Assembly: GCF_003116035.1 (NCBI RefSeq)
Contig: NZ_LGQW01000015.1
Location: 924,096-988,095 of the forward strand
Origin: Azospirillum sp. TSH64
GTDB lineage: Bacteria; Pseudomonadota; Alphaproteobacteria; Azospirillales; Azospirillaceae
Direction of reading: 5' to 3'
Length of the DNA: 64,000 bases
Of the stretch, positions 39,736 to 47,053 are shown in pieces; the first letter of the stretch is position 1; each line of letters starts with the position of its first letter. The notes under the pieces are model-generated. The model was not told the DNA's origin, did no database searches, and saw only the letters and a program-made list of their open reading frames with translations. The position numbers and the translations under genes were made by a program.

Positions 39736-41427
39736 ATGGATACCATCTCGACCTCCTTCGCCCCGGTCGGCGCGCCCTCGCGCCTGACCGCGCGCGTCGC
39801 CTCCCTGCCGTCGGCCGACAAGGCCCTCCTCAAGCTGCTGTTCGGCGCCGCCCTGCTGGCGCTGGTGCTCGGCTTGGTTGGGGGCTTCGTGACCGCGCTC
39901 GCCCGCGCCAAGGCGCTCACCTTCTTCCCGGATAACGCCTACCGGATTCTGACGCTGCATGGCGTCTCAGTATTCTTCTACTGGCTTTACCTCATCCAGG
40001 CGGCCCTGCTGCTCGTGCTGGCCGCCACCGAGAACGGCCGTGGGCTGGCGCTGCGCCCCCTCGCCTGGCTCGGCGCCGCCCTGATGCTGGCGGGCTTCGG
40101 TGTCAGCGAGTGGATCTCCGCGACCGGCACGCCGCTGCTCTACGACGGCAGCCCCGAGCTCGCCGCGGACGACCCGCGCTCGGTCGGCTTCTTCGCACTG
40201 GGCTACCTGCTGCTCTCGGCTGGTCTGGTGGCTTCCGCCATCAGCGGCATTGCAACCGTGCTCCAGCCCCGGCTGCGCGGCGAGGCCAACGAGTTCACCT
40301 CCATCGGCTTCGCCCTGTTTGCCTGGGCCGGGTTCCTGGTGGTCAGCGCGATCGCCGCGACAAATGCCTTTCTCCCTGGCGTGTTGTGGGCGCTGGGCGC
40401 CGGGCCGTTTCCGTCCGACCACGGAACCGAGTGGCATATCCTGTTCCACAACCTGCATTACCTGCCGCTGATGGCCACCGTGCTGGTGTGGTACGTGCTG
40501 AGCGAGCACCTGACCGGGGTGAAGTCCATCCACGGCGCGCGCCTGTCGAAGATTGTCTTTGCCGCGTATCTCGTCTTCGTGCCGCCGACCTCGCTCTACC
40601 ACATGTTCCTGGAGCCGAACCTGTCGGAGAGCGTCCGGGTCGTCGGTTCGCTGCTGTCGCTGTTCGTCTCGGTGCCGACCCTGGCAGCCTTCGCGATCAT
40701 CGTCTCCTCGCTCGAGGCGAGCGCCCGGGCGCGCGGCGCCACCGGTTTCTTCGGCTGGATGCGCGGGCTGCCCTGGGACAACCCGGCGATGGTCAACATG
40801 GGCTGGGCGGTCGTGAACATGCTGATCGGCATCACCTTCGCCTTCGTCCTGATCCAGGGCGAACTGGCGCCGATGCTGAGCGACACGTTCTTCGTTCCCG
40901 CGTATTTCCACTTTTTTGCAGTCGGGGTGCTGACCCAGACCTTCCTGGCGGCGCTGATGGTAATCCTCCCGGCGCTCGGCGGCGGCAGGCTGTGGCGCCC
41001 GGACCTGCTGCGCCGCATTCCGGTCATCGTCACCATCGGCCTGCTGATCTTCGGCGCCGCGGGTATCACGGCCGGGTTCATGGGCGTGCCGCGGCGTGTC
41101 TTCGATGTCAGCTACGGCGGCATGGCTCCGGCTGCCTGGCCGGTGCTGATGGCCCTGGTCGGCGTCGGCGCGACCATCTTCGCCATCGCCATCTCAGTCA
41201 CCGTCTACGGTGCGGTGCGGACCCTGCTGTCGCGGCGCCCGGCCATCGAGCAGGCGCCGGTGGTCGACTGGCAGGCCGGGTCGCGCGGCGTCGGCGCGGC
41301 CCCGGCGTGGACCGGGCCGGTGTCGGTCGCGGCGTTGGTCGCGGCCATGTACGTCTTCACCATCGTCGCGTTTCAGCTGATCCAGTCGCTGCCGATCATC
41401 GCCATCGGCGGCGGGCACGGCCACTGA
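39736..41427 (+). CDS. Heme-copper oxidase subunit I-like protein with altered active-site ligands
   Basis: This 563-aa, twelve-helix membrane protein is homologous to cytochrome oxidase subunit I. TLHGVSVFFYW supplies the low-spin heme ligand H75. FHNLHY keeps a H238...Y242 pair as in canonical HPEVY. However, the HH pair of helix VII reads LYHMF (Y288, H289), and the HxH of helix X reads AYFHFF (Y390, H392), so by eye one CuB ligand and the high-spin heme axial ligand are tyrosine. Oxygen reduction may therefore be lost or different. GGAGGACTGAAATC precedes ATG 39736. It follows the CuA protein and precedes a 63-aa membrane peptide. Confidence 0.85.
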   Translation: MDTISTSFAPVGAPSRLTARVASLPSADKALLKLLFGAALLALVLGLVGGFVTALARAKALTFFPDNAYRILTLHGVSVFFYWLYLIQAALLLVLAATENGRGLALRPLAWLGAALMLAGFGVSEWISATGTPLLYDGSPELAADDPRSVGFFALGYLLLSAGLVASAISGIATVLQPRLRGEANEFTSIGFALFAWAGFLVVSAIAATNAFLPGVLWALGAGPFPSDHGTEWHILFHNLHYLPLMATVLVWYVLSEHLTGVKSIHGARLSKIVFAAYLVFVPPTSLYHMFLEPNLSESVRVVGSLLSLFVSVPTLAAFAIIVSSLEASARARGATGFFGWMRGLPWDNPAMVNMGWAVVNMLIGITFAFVLIQGELAPMLSDTFFVPAYFHFFAVGVLTQTFLAALMVILPALGGGRLWRPDLLRRIPVIVTIGLLIFGAAGITAGFMGVPRRVFDVSYGGMAPAAWPVLMALVGVGATIFAIAISVTVYGAVRTLLSRRPAIEQAPVVDWQAGSRGVGAAPAWTGPVSVAALVAAMYVFTIVAFQLIQSLPIIAIGGGHGH

Positions 41428-41443
41428 GCGTAGGAGAACCGTC

Positions 41444-41635
41444 ATGAAAATGAACGAAGAGCTCTGGCTCGTTGTCGTCATCGCCGCCGTGTGGGCGGTG
41501 CTGGCCGCGGTCTACGCCCTGGTCCCCAGCCTCGGGATGCCCGGCTACGTCCGGGTCTGGGGTGGCGGCGCCCTGCTGTTCCTGGTGCTCGCCGGAGTGC
41601 TAGTCGCCGTCAGTAGGAAGGTGCGCAGGGGCTGA
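41444..41635 (+). CDS. Small two-helix membrane protein
   Basis: The 63-aa protein has two hydrophobic helices (LWLVVVIAAVWAVLAAVYAL and GGGALLFLVLAGVLVAVSRK) and an RBS (AGGAG) 7 bases before ATG 41444. It lies 16 bases after the oxidase-like subunit I gene, so it may be a minor subunit of that complex, comparable in size to subunit IIa or CcoQ. No sequence family recognised. Confidence 0.65.
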   Translation: MKMNEELWLVVVIAAVWAVLAAVYALVPSLGMPGYVRVWGGGALLFLVLAGVLVAVSRKVRRG

Positions 41636-41712
41636 CCGGCCCGGGCGAGCGAGGGCTCGGGACGGCGCCCACGCCGCGGCACGGGCTACCCCCCCGTTCC
41701 GCGGTGTGGGAA

Positions 41713-41832
41713 TCAGCTTCTCAAGTATTTGATGAGGGCGGCGATCCCCAGGATGATGAGAACGAGCAGCAGGATCCAGAGGATCGCCATCCCGCCCATG
41801 GCCCAACCAGAGCCATCCATGCCGCCCATCAT
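41713..41832 (-). CDS. 39-aa membrane peptide
   Basis: This frame encodes MMGGMDGSGWAMGGMAILWI, a Met/Gly start followed by one transmembrane helix (LLLVLIILGIAALIKYLRS). AGGAG lies 8 bases before the first ATG at 41832, and the stop is TGA 41713-41715. It sits 17 bases after the DUF305 stop on the same strand, which suggests co-transcription. Small Met-rich membrane peptides of this kind recur in copper clusters; its role is unknown. Confidence 0.65.
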   Translation of the reverse strand: MMGGMDGSGWAMGGMAILWILLLVLIILGIAALIKYLRS

Positions 41833-41849
41833 CGCGGAAACTCCTACTG

Positions 41850-42332
41850 CTACTTGGCTGCCTGCTTAGCCGGGTGCTGCTTCATCCAGTCCTGAAGCTG
41901 CTGGACCTCTTTCGTCTGATCATCGATCATCTTCTGAGCCATGGCCTTGAGGTCGGGATCTTTGCCGTATTGGAGTTCAATATGGGCCATGTCGATGGCG
42001 CCCTGATGATGGGCGGCCATCATCCGCGCGAAATCCGCGTCGGCGTCGCCGATCATGCGCTTGCTGCGCATGTCCCGGTTCATCTTCTGCATGCTTTGCA
42101 TGTACGCGCGCGATGCCGGGTCCTTCGGCATATTCTGTGCCCGCTGGCCCTGGTGCATGCCCTGGCCTTGCATCATGCCCTGGTTCGCACCCATTCCGGG
42201 GCCCCCCATCGGCGCCGTGGTCTGGCTTTGCGGCGCCGGTTGGGGCTGGGTCTGCTGGGCCGCCGCGCTTCCGGCGACCAGGGCCGTCGCGACGGCCAAC
42301 GGAACGATGATGCTGCGAACTCGATAAGCCAT
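41850..42332 (-). CDS. Exported DUF305 protein
   Basis: ATG 42332 after GGAGAAG gives 160 aa: signal peptide (RVRSIIVPLAVATALVAGSA), a Gln/Pro/Met-rich linker (MGANQGMMQGQGMHQGQRAQ) and a helical DUF305 domain with ARMMAAHHQGAIDMAHIELQ. The conserved HHxGA motif and Met residues point to periplasmic copper binding, the role proposed for DUF305 proteins in copper clusters. GTG 42335 is an alternative start. It is transcribed leftward, convergent with the oxidase-like genes. Confidence 0.88.
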   Translation of the reverse strand: MAYRVRSIIVPLAVATALVAGSAAAQQTQPQPAPQSQTTAPMGGPGMGANQGMMQGQGMHQGQRAQNMPKDPASRAYMQSMQKMNRDMRSKRMIGDADADFARMMAAHHQGAIDMAHIELQYGKDPDLKAMAQKMIDDQTKEVQQLQDWMKQHPAKQAAK

Positions 42333-42387
42333 CACAGTGCTTCTCCTCTAAGGTCGGGCCAGTTGGGGCCCTTTTGAGTTTTCGTGG

Positions 42388-42786
42388 CTATTCCCGGCTG
42401 CCCAAATCGTCGATGACCTGACGGAGCATGCCCTGAACCTGACGGGCGACGTCGGCGAGCTTAGGGTTGTCGATGGCCTGCATCGAGGCGACCGGGTCAA
42501 CTGCGGACACCTCGACCTTACCGTCCTCGCGCTGCTGGACGATGACGTTGCACGGCAGCATGGTGCCGATCTTGTCCTCGGCTTGAAGCGCCTGATGGGC
42601 CATCTTCGGATTGCAGGCGCCGAGAATACGGTAGGGCCGATACTCAACGTCCAGCTTCTTCTTCAGCGTCGCCTTCACGTCGATCTCGGTCAACACACCG
42701 AATCCATGCTCCTTGAGGGCCTCGGTGGTCGCCGAGACGGCGTCCTCGAACGGCATGTCGACGACTTTGGAAAAATGGTACGTCAC
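42388..42786 (-). CDS. DUF302 family protein
   Basis: GTG 42786 preceded by GGAGG at 6 bases gives 132 aa starting MTYHFSKVVDMPFEDAVSAT, with the DUF302 patterns TEALKEHGFGVLTEIDVKAT, YRILGACNPKMAHQALQAED and GTMLPCNVIVQQ. Members occur in metal and stress clusters; the conserved Cys in GACNP and LPCNV may bind metal or heme. Function unknown. The frame upstream stays open for 150 bases, up to the IS66 insertion, so the IS probably separates this gene from its original promoter or upstream neighbour. Confidence 0.85.
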   Translation of the reverse strand: MTYHFSKVVDMPFEDAVSATTEALKEHGFGVLTEIDVKATLKKKLDVEYRPYRILGACNPKMAHQALQAEDKIGTMLPCNVIVQQREDGKVEVSAVDPVASMQAIDNPKLADVARQVQGMLRQVIDDLGSRE

Positions 42787-42935
42787 GACGGTCCTCCCTC
42801 CGGCTGGGGCGGTGACCGGGAGACACCCTAGCCACCCACGAGATGGTTTCGGCGCGCCTTCTAGCTCACGCAGAATATCAAGTTCCCCTAATGAACGAAC
42901 AGCATGGCCAGAGGTTCCGCCGCTGCCAACGAGGT

Positions 42936-42943
42936 GCTTGCTC
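42936..42943 (+). repeat. Left 8-bp target duplication of the IS66 element
   Basis: GCTTGCTC lies immediately left of the IS end at 42944 and is repeated exactly at 45733-45740, immediately right of the other end. Eight bases is the known duplication length of IS66-family insertions. Confidence 0.9.
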
Positions 42944-42983
42944 GTACGCATCCGGTGAGTGACGCGGGTGCGGATCGAATCGT

Positions 42984-43196
42984 TCAGCGTGCTGCTCGGT
43001 GGATTTGGATGAGTTCCTTGAGGCTTTCGACGCCATCTTCGGTCAGGGCATAGAACCACTGCTCGCCTGGGCCGAACACGGCCAGGCAACCGTCCTCCGG
43101 CTCCAGCTCGATGGCAATGTCGATCAGCCATTCGACGTCCTCGCCGAGGATCTCGGCGACGCGCTCCATGGTCACGAGGTTGCGGGTTCTGGCCAT
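42984..43196 (-). CDS. 70-aa accessory protein carried by the IS66 element
   Basis: The product begins MARTRNLVTMERVAEILGED and ends LTEDGVESLKELIQIHRAAR, with a small helical, acidic sequence. It lies 6 bases downstream of the tnpC stop and within the inverted repeats, so it is a passenger or accessory gene of the IS rather than a chromosomal gene. I do not recognise a family; a transposition-regulating role is only a guess. Confidence 0.7.
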   Translation of the reverse strand: MARTRNLVTMERVAEILGEDVEWLIDIAIELEPEDGCLAVFGPGEQWFYALTEDGVESLKELIQIHRAAR

Positions 43197-43202
43197 GGTT
43201 CC

Positions 43203-44825
43203 TCAGATCGCCGTGGTCGCCTCGTGCAGCCGCTTCCATTCCCAGGGCAGCAGTTCGTGCAGCTTGGTCTGAGGCAGATCGTTGATGCGGGCCAGAACGT
43301 CGGCCAGCCACGCCTGGGGATCGATGTCGTTCATCTTTGCCGTCACGATCAGGCTGTACATGGCGGCGGCGCGCTGCCCGCCTCGATCCGATCCGCAGAA
43401 TAGCCATGCCCGTCTGCCCAGTGCGATGCCGCGCAACGCTCGTTCGGCAGCATTGTTGGTCAGGCAGACCCGTCCGTCACGCAGGAAGCGGGTGAAGCCT
43501 TCCCAGCGGGTCAGCATGTAGTCCATCGCCTTGGCCACCGGCGCGTGCTTCGACATCCCGGCCCGGGCCGTTCGCATCCAGTTTTCCAGTTCCTCGATCC
43601 GGGGCTTGGACAGCTCGGTGCGCACCGCCAGACGGTCGGCCGCCGAACGCCCCAGCGCCTCACGCTCGATGTCGAACAGCGGGTCGATGCGCCGCACCGC
43701 CTCCAGCGCCAAGGGCGAGATCGGCGGCGCTCCCTTGCCGCGCCGCTTGTTGGCGGCGATGTCGGCCAGTTCGAAGAATTTCCGACGCGCGTGTGCCCAA
43801 CACAGGGCCTCGGCCACGGGCTCCGGCTGGCGGCTCGCATCGTAGAGGCGGTTGTAACCGGCATAGGCGTCGGCCTGAAGCACCCCGGTCCAGCCGGTCA
43901 AATGCGCCTCGGGATGCCCGCCGCCGCGGTCGCGGGAGTAATGGAACAGCGCTGCCGGCGCCGCCTCGCCGCCAAACGGCCGGTCATCGCGCACATAGAC
44001 CCAGATGCGGCCGGTGTCGGTCTTGCCCTTGGCCAGAACCGGCACGGTCGTGTCGTCGCCGTGCAACCGCTCTGCCGCCAGCACATGCGCTTCGAGCCGG
44101 TCGAGCAGCGGCTTCAGCACCCCGCACGCCGCCCCTACCTGGTCGGCCGCGGTGGACAGGCTGATCTCCATGCCCTCCTTGGCGAAGCGCTCGCACTGGC
44201 GGTTCAGCGGCTGATGCTGGCCGAACTTCTCGAACAGCAGCGTGGCCAGCAGGTTCGGTCCCGCCCAGCCGCGCGGCGTGGTGTGGAACGGTGCCGGCGG
44301 CTGGCTGATCGTCTCGCAGTCCCGGCAGGAGAATTTCTCACGCACCGTTTGGATGATCTTCCACCGCGCGGGAATGCGTTCGGCCGTCTCGGTCACGCTT
44401 TCACCCAGCTTGCACAGCCGGGTCGAGCCGCAGCATGGGCACACCGCCGGCGCCGGGATCACGACGCGCTCGCGCGGCAGGTGCGCCGGGAACGGCTTGC
44501 GCGACGGCGCCTTGCGGGTGATGCGGGCCGCGCCGGTCGCCTCGGCCACCTGTTCCGCCGCCAGATCGTCCTCGCCGACGCTTGCCTCCGCCTCCTCCAA
44601 CTGGAATTCGAGCTGGTCGAGCAGTCGGGAGGTCCGTTCGGAGCGCCGGCCGTAGAGGTCGCGCTGGAGCTTCTCGATCTGGAGCTTCAGGGTGGCGATC
44701 AGCGCCTGGTCGCCGGACCGTTCGGCCCGCGCCTGGGCGGCGTCCGCCTCGGCCAACGCAGCTCGGCCCCGCGCTTCGAGAAGCGCGGCGCGCAGGGCGT
44801 CGATGGTGTCGGGCAGGGCGTCCAT
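43203..44825 (-). CDS. tnpC: IS66 transposase TnpC
   Basis: ATG 44825 gives 540 aa with the IS66 order: coiled-coil leucine-rich start (IATLKLQIEKLQRDLYGRRS), a zinc-finger segment (PAPAVCPCCGSTRLCKLGES), then the DDE core (LHGDDTTVPVLAKGKTDTGR; LQADAYAGYNRLY) and C-terminal CLTNNAAERALRGIALGRR with the catalytic Glu, ending in the IS66 C-terminal domain (YSLIVTAKMNDIDPQAWLAD). It catalyses transposition with TnpA and TnpB. The longer frame to 45080 overlaps tnpB and is not used. Confidence 0.96.
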   Translation of the reverse strand: MDALPDTIDALRAALLEARGRAALAEADAAQARAERSGDQALIATLKLQIEKLQRDLYGRRSERTSRLLDQLEFQLEEAEASVGEDDLAAEQVAEATGAARITRKAPSRKPFPAHLPRERVVIPAPAVCPCCGSTRLCKLGESVTETAERIPARWKIIQTVREKFSCRDCETISQPPAPFHTTPRGWAGPNLLATLLFEKFGQHQPLNRQCERFAKEGMEISLSTAADQVGAACGVLKPLLDRLEAHVLAAERLHGDDTTVPVLAKGKTDTGRIWVYVRDDRPFGGEAAPAALFHYSRDRGGGHPEAHLTGWTGVLQADAYAGYNRLYDASRQPEPVAEALCWAHARRKFFELADIAANKRRGKGAPPISPLALEAVRRIDPLFDIEREALGRSAADRLAVRTELSKPRIEELENWMRTARAGMSKHAPVAKAMDYMLTRWEGFTRFLRDGRVCLTNNAAERALRGIALGRRAWLFCGSDRGGQRAAAMYSLIVTAKMNDIDPQAWLADVLARINDLPQTKLHELLPWEWKRLHEATTAI

Positions 44826-44907
44826 GGGGCCGGATTGTACCCGGAAACCCGCACCAATCCTCGTTCTTCCCGCCGGAGAGCGGCGGGTTGATTCACTGTG
44901 CCGCAGC

Positions 44908-45255
44908 CTATCCGGCCGAGCGCGGTCTCCAAGTCTGCTGTGGATTGCGCCAGTCGATGGCGTCGAGCAGATACGCGAGCTGGGACGCGGAAATGGCCAC
45001 GGCTCCGCTGGCCGGGCTGGGCCAGATGAAACGGCCCCGCTCAAGCCTCTTGGCATAAAGCGACATGCCGAGCCCGTCATGCCACAGGCACTTCACCAGG
45101 TCGCCACGACGCCCACGGAAGACGTACAGATCGCCGCCATGAGGATCACGGCCAAGACCCTCCTGGACCTTCAGCGCCAGCGAGTTCATCCCGCAGCGCA
45201 TGTCGGTGACCCCGCCGGCCAGCCAGACCCGCACGCCTGAAGGCACCGGGATCAT
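44908..45255 (-). CDS. tnpB: IS66 accessory protein TnpB (Orf2)
   Basis: The 115-aa protein starts MIPVPSGVRVWLAGGVTDMR and contains DPHGGDLYVFRGRRGDLVKC and LWHDGLGMSLYAKRLERG, the invariant IS66 Orf2 patterns. It is required with TnpA for IS66 transposition. Its ATG overlaps the tnpA stop by 4 bases, and tnpC follows 82 bases downstream. Confidence 0.96.
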   Translation of the reverse strand: MIPVPSGVRVWLAGGVTDMRCGMNSLALKVQEGLGRDPHGGDLYVFRGRRGDLVKCLWHDGLGMSLYAKRLERGRFIWPSPASGAVAISASQLAYLLDAIDWRNPQQTWRPRSAG

Positions 45256-45683
45256 GCCGACCGTCCCGACAACGCGGCGATCACCGTGCCGACCAGGGCC
45301 GGATCGACCGCGCCGGTGATGCGCAAGCGCGCCGTCGCGAACTCGACCTCGATGAGACCGGCTGGTGAGGCCGCCGGCGCCGCTGTCGGCTCCGCCACCT
45401 CCTCCGGTGCCGGAGCGTCGGCGGCGACGGTGATCGGCATGAAGGCGGGCAGCCGGGGCTGCTGACCGAAGAACTGGCGGCGCCAGCGGTACAGCAGGCT
45501 GACGTCCACGCCCAGGCGCCGGGCGACTTCGGTCGCCTTGACGCCCGGCTGGAACGCCTCTTCGACCAGTCGCAGTTTCTTCTCGTCGCTGAACTGCCGC
45601 CGCCGCTCCTGGCCCGTGATCACCTCGACGCGTTGGATAGTCATAGGGACTGCCATAGGGATAACCATAGGGACAGGCCCCAT
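45252..45683 (-). CDS. tnpA: IS66 accessory protein TnpA (Orf1, HTH)
   Basis: The 143-aa protein has the helix-turn-helix opening typical of IS3/IS66 Orf1: RRQFSDEKKLRLVEEAFQPG, then VARRLGVDVSLLYRWRRQFF. Residues 4-14 consist of a repeated VPMVIPMAVPM caused by three 12-bp DNA repeats, each bringing an in-frame ATG. ATG 45683 has GGGGAAG 7 bases upstream; the Met at 45644 is an alternative start. Confidence 0.93.
   Translation of the reverse strand: MGPVPMVIPMAVPMTIQRVEVITGQERRRQFSDEKKLRLVEEAFQPGVKATEVARRLGVDVSLLYRWRRQFFGQQPRLPAFMPITVAADAPAPEEVAEPTAAPAASPAGLIEVEFATARLRITGAVDPALVGTVIAALSGRSA
45642..45677. repeat. Triple 12-bp tandem repeat at the tnpA start
   Basis: CATAGGGACTGC, CATAGGGATAAC and CATAGGGACAGG follow one another. 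On the coding strand they place three ATG codons in frame within the first 14 codons of tnpA, so repeat number could change the start of the protein. Confidence 0.8.
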
Positions 45684-45732
45684 GATTCAGCTTCCCCGCT
45701 CGGTCACAAGGCGGTGCTCGGCGGAGGGGTAC

Positions 45733-45740
45733 GCTTGCTC
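45733..45740 (+). repeat. Right 8-bp target duplication of the IS66 element
   Basis: GCTTGCTC, identical to 42936-42943, directly follows the right end of the IS66 element at 45732. Confidence 0.9.
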
Positions 45741-45811
45741 ATGGTGGCGGCCATGATGAAGCCGACCGACCGCGCACTCGACCCCAGGACGAGAACCTCG
45801 CTTTTTTCTGC

Positions 45812-46861
45812 CTAATGCGTGTGGCGGTGGTGGATGTCGGGGTCGTGCCGGTGGGTATGGACAAGCGGCCGGTGCCTGTGCGGATGGCTGTGCGGCTCCG
45901 GCCCTTCCCAGCCCTCATGTTCATGCTGGTGATGCTCGTCATGGACATGACGGTGCTCATGATCCATCGACTCGTGCCGGTGTTTATGCTCATGCCGCTC
46001 GACGAGGTGGAGGTACAGCCCGACGCCCATCAACGCCGCGGCGACGACAAAGCGCATGGTGACCGGCTCGCCAAACGCCAGGATCGCAACGGCGGCACCG
46101 GCGAAGGGTGCCAGCGAGAAGTAGGCTCCGGTCCGCGCCCATCCCAGATGGCGCAGCGCCAGGACGAACAAGGTGACCGAGACGCCGTAACCCAGGAAGC
46201 CAACCACCGCCGCCGCGAGGAACGGACCCGCTGAGGGCAATGTGCCGCCGATGGACCAGGCGAGGATCACGTTGACCGTCCCGGCGACAGCGCCCTTGAG
46301 CATGGCGATCTGAAGCGGGTCGGCGCTCGACAGCTTGCGGGTCAGGTTGTTGTCGATGCCCCAGGCCAGACACGCCCCGGCGATGGCCAGCGCCCCCCAG
46401 CCGATTTCCTCCGGGCCGCCGCTCCACGACAGCAGCAATGCCCCAGCGAGGATCGCCGCCGCCCCGAGGGCAATGCGCCGGTCGACGTTCTCGCCGAACA
46501 CGACCCAGGCGATGCCGAGCGTGAAAAGTCCCTCGAGGTTCAGCAGGAGCGAGGCGGTCGAGGCGGGCGTCGTGCTCAAGCCTACCATGAGCAGAACGGG
46601 CCCAGTGATGCCTCCAGCCGCGATCACGACGGCCAGCCATGCCAGGTCCCGAAGCGCCAACGGCGCCTCCGACGACGGCCCGGCCCGCAGACGGCGCACA
46701 GCGTGGATCACGGCCAGCCCGAAACCGGAGGCGAGGTAGAGCAGACCGGCGAGCATCCATGGGCTGATGTCGCCGAGCAGCGCTTTCGCTAAAGGCGTGC
46801 TGGCGCCAAAGAGCGCGGCCGAGAGAAGCGCGTAGGCGATACCTTGCCAGCGGTGGGTCAT
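45812..46861 (-). CDS. DMT-family (EamA) transporter with a His-rich tail
   Basis: The 349-aa protein has ten predicted helices as two EamA repeats, starting MTHRWQGIAYALLSAALFGA. The last 60 residues are a dense histidine tail (HEHKHRHESMDHEHRHVHDE through HTHRHDPDIHHRHTH). A tail like this suggests binding of Ni, Co, Zn or Cu at the cytoplasmic face, and with neighbouring metal genes a metal exporter is likely, though EamA members transport many metabolites. The start codon overlaps the stop of a CDF remnant (ATGA). Confidence 0.85.
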   Translation of the reverse strand: MTHRWQGIAYALLSAALFGASTPLAKALLGDISPWMLAGLLYLASGFGLAVIHAVRRLRAGPSSEAPLALRDLAWLAVVIAAGGITGPVLLMVGLSTTPASTASLLLNLEGLFTLGIAWVVFGENVDRRIALGAAAILAGALLLSWSGGPEEIGWGALAIAGACLAWGIDNNLTRKLSSADPLQIAMLKGAVAGTVNVILAWSIGGTLPSAGPFLAAAVVGFLGYGVSVTLFVLALRHLGWARTGAYFSLAPFAGAAVAILAFGEPVTMRFVVAAALMGVGLYLHLVERHEHKHRHESMDHEHRHVHDEHHQHEHEGWEGPEPHSHPHRHRPLVHTHRHDPDIHHRHTH

Positions 46862-47049
46862 GTCAGTTCCCCTCGGACGACATCAACCGGAACAAGGTGG
46901 AGGCGGCCGCCATCGTTTTCGACCTGAATGGTCGTGTGGCCAATGCCGCAACGCCCCGGCTTGGCAGTCGCGAGTGACGCCAGCAAACCAAGGCCCACGA
47001 CCTCGCCATGGCAAAGGGCGAGTTCAGCCACTGACACCTGGACTGCAAT
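46858..47049 (-). pseudogene. C-terminal remnant of a cation diffusion facilitator (CzcD-like)
   Basis: The minus strand reads IAVQVSVAELALCHGEVVGL, then CGIGHTTIQVENDGGRLHLV and a TGA at 46858-46860. GHTTIQVE is the characteristic end of CDF zinc/cadmium/cobalt exporters. Only about 62 codons remain; the membrane domain is missing, and the frame runs into the restriction-like gene at 47054. The TGA overlaps the DMT transporter ATG, so the two were once coupled. Confidence 0.6.
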
Positions 47050-47053
47050 CTGC

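Larger units (their letters stand above)
42944..45732 (-). mobile_element. Complete IS66-family insertion sequence
   Basis: The element is 2789 bp. Its ends are imperfect inverted repeats: GTACGCATCCGGTGAG at 42944 and GTACCCCTCCGCCGAG read inward from 45732. An 8-bp target duplication GCTTGCTC flanks it exactly. It contains tnpA, tnpB and tnpC in the normal order on the minus strand plus a 70-aa gene beside the left end. All frames look intact, and the perfect duplication suggests a recent insertion. It sits between the DMT transporter gene and the DUF302 gene of the copper cluster. Confidence 0.93.

Noticed and set aside
39045-41635. Standard respiratory cytochrome oxidase
   Set aside because: No subunit III or heme-A synthesis genes nearby, and key active-site histidines are replaced in subunit I.
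42388-43407. 339-aa frame extending the DUF302 gene upstream
   Set aside because: The extension runs through the IS66 end and the 70-aa gene; GTG 42786 with GGAGG explains the real start.
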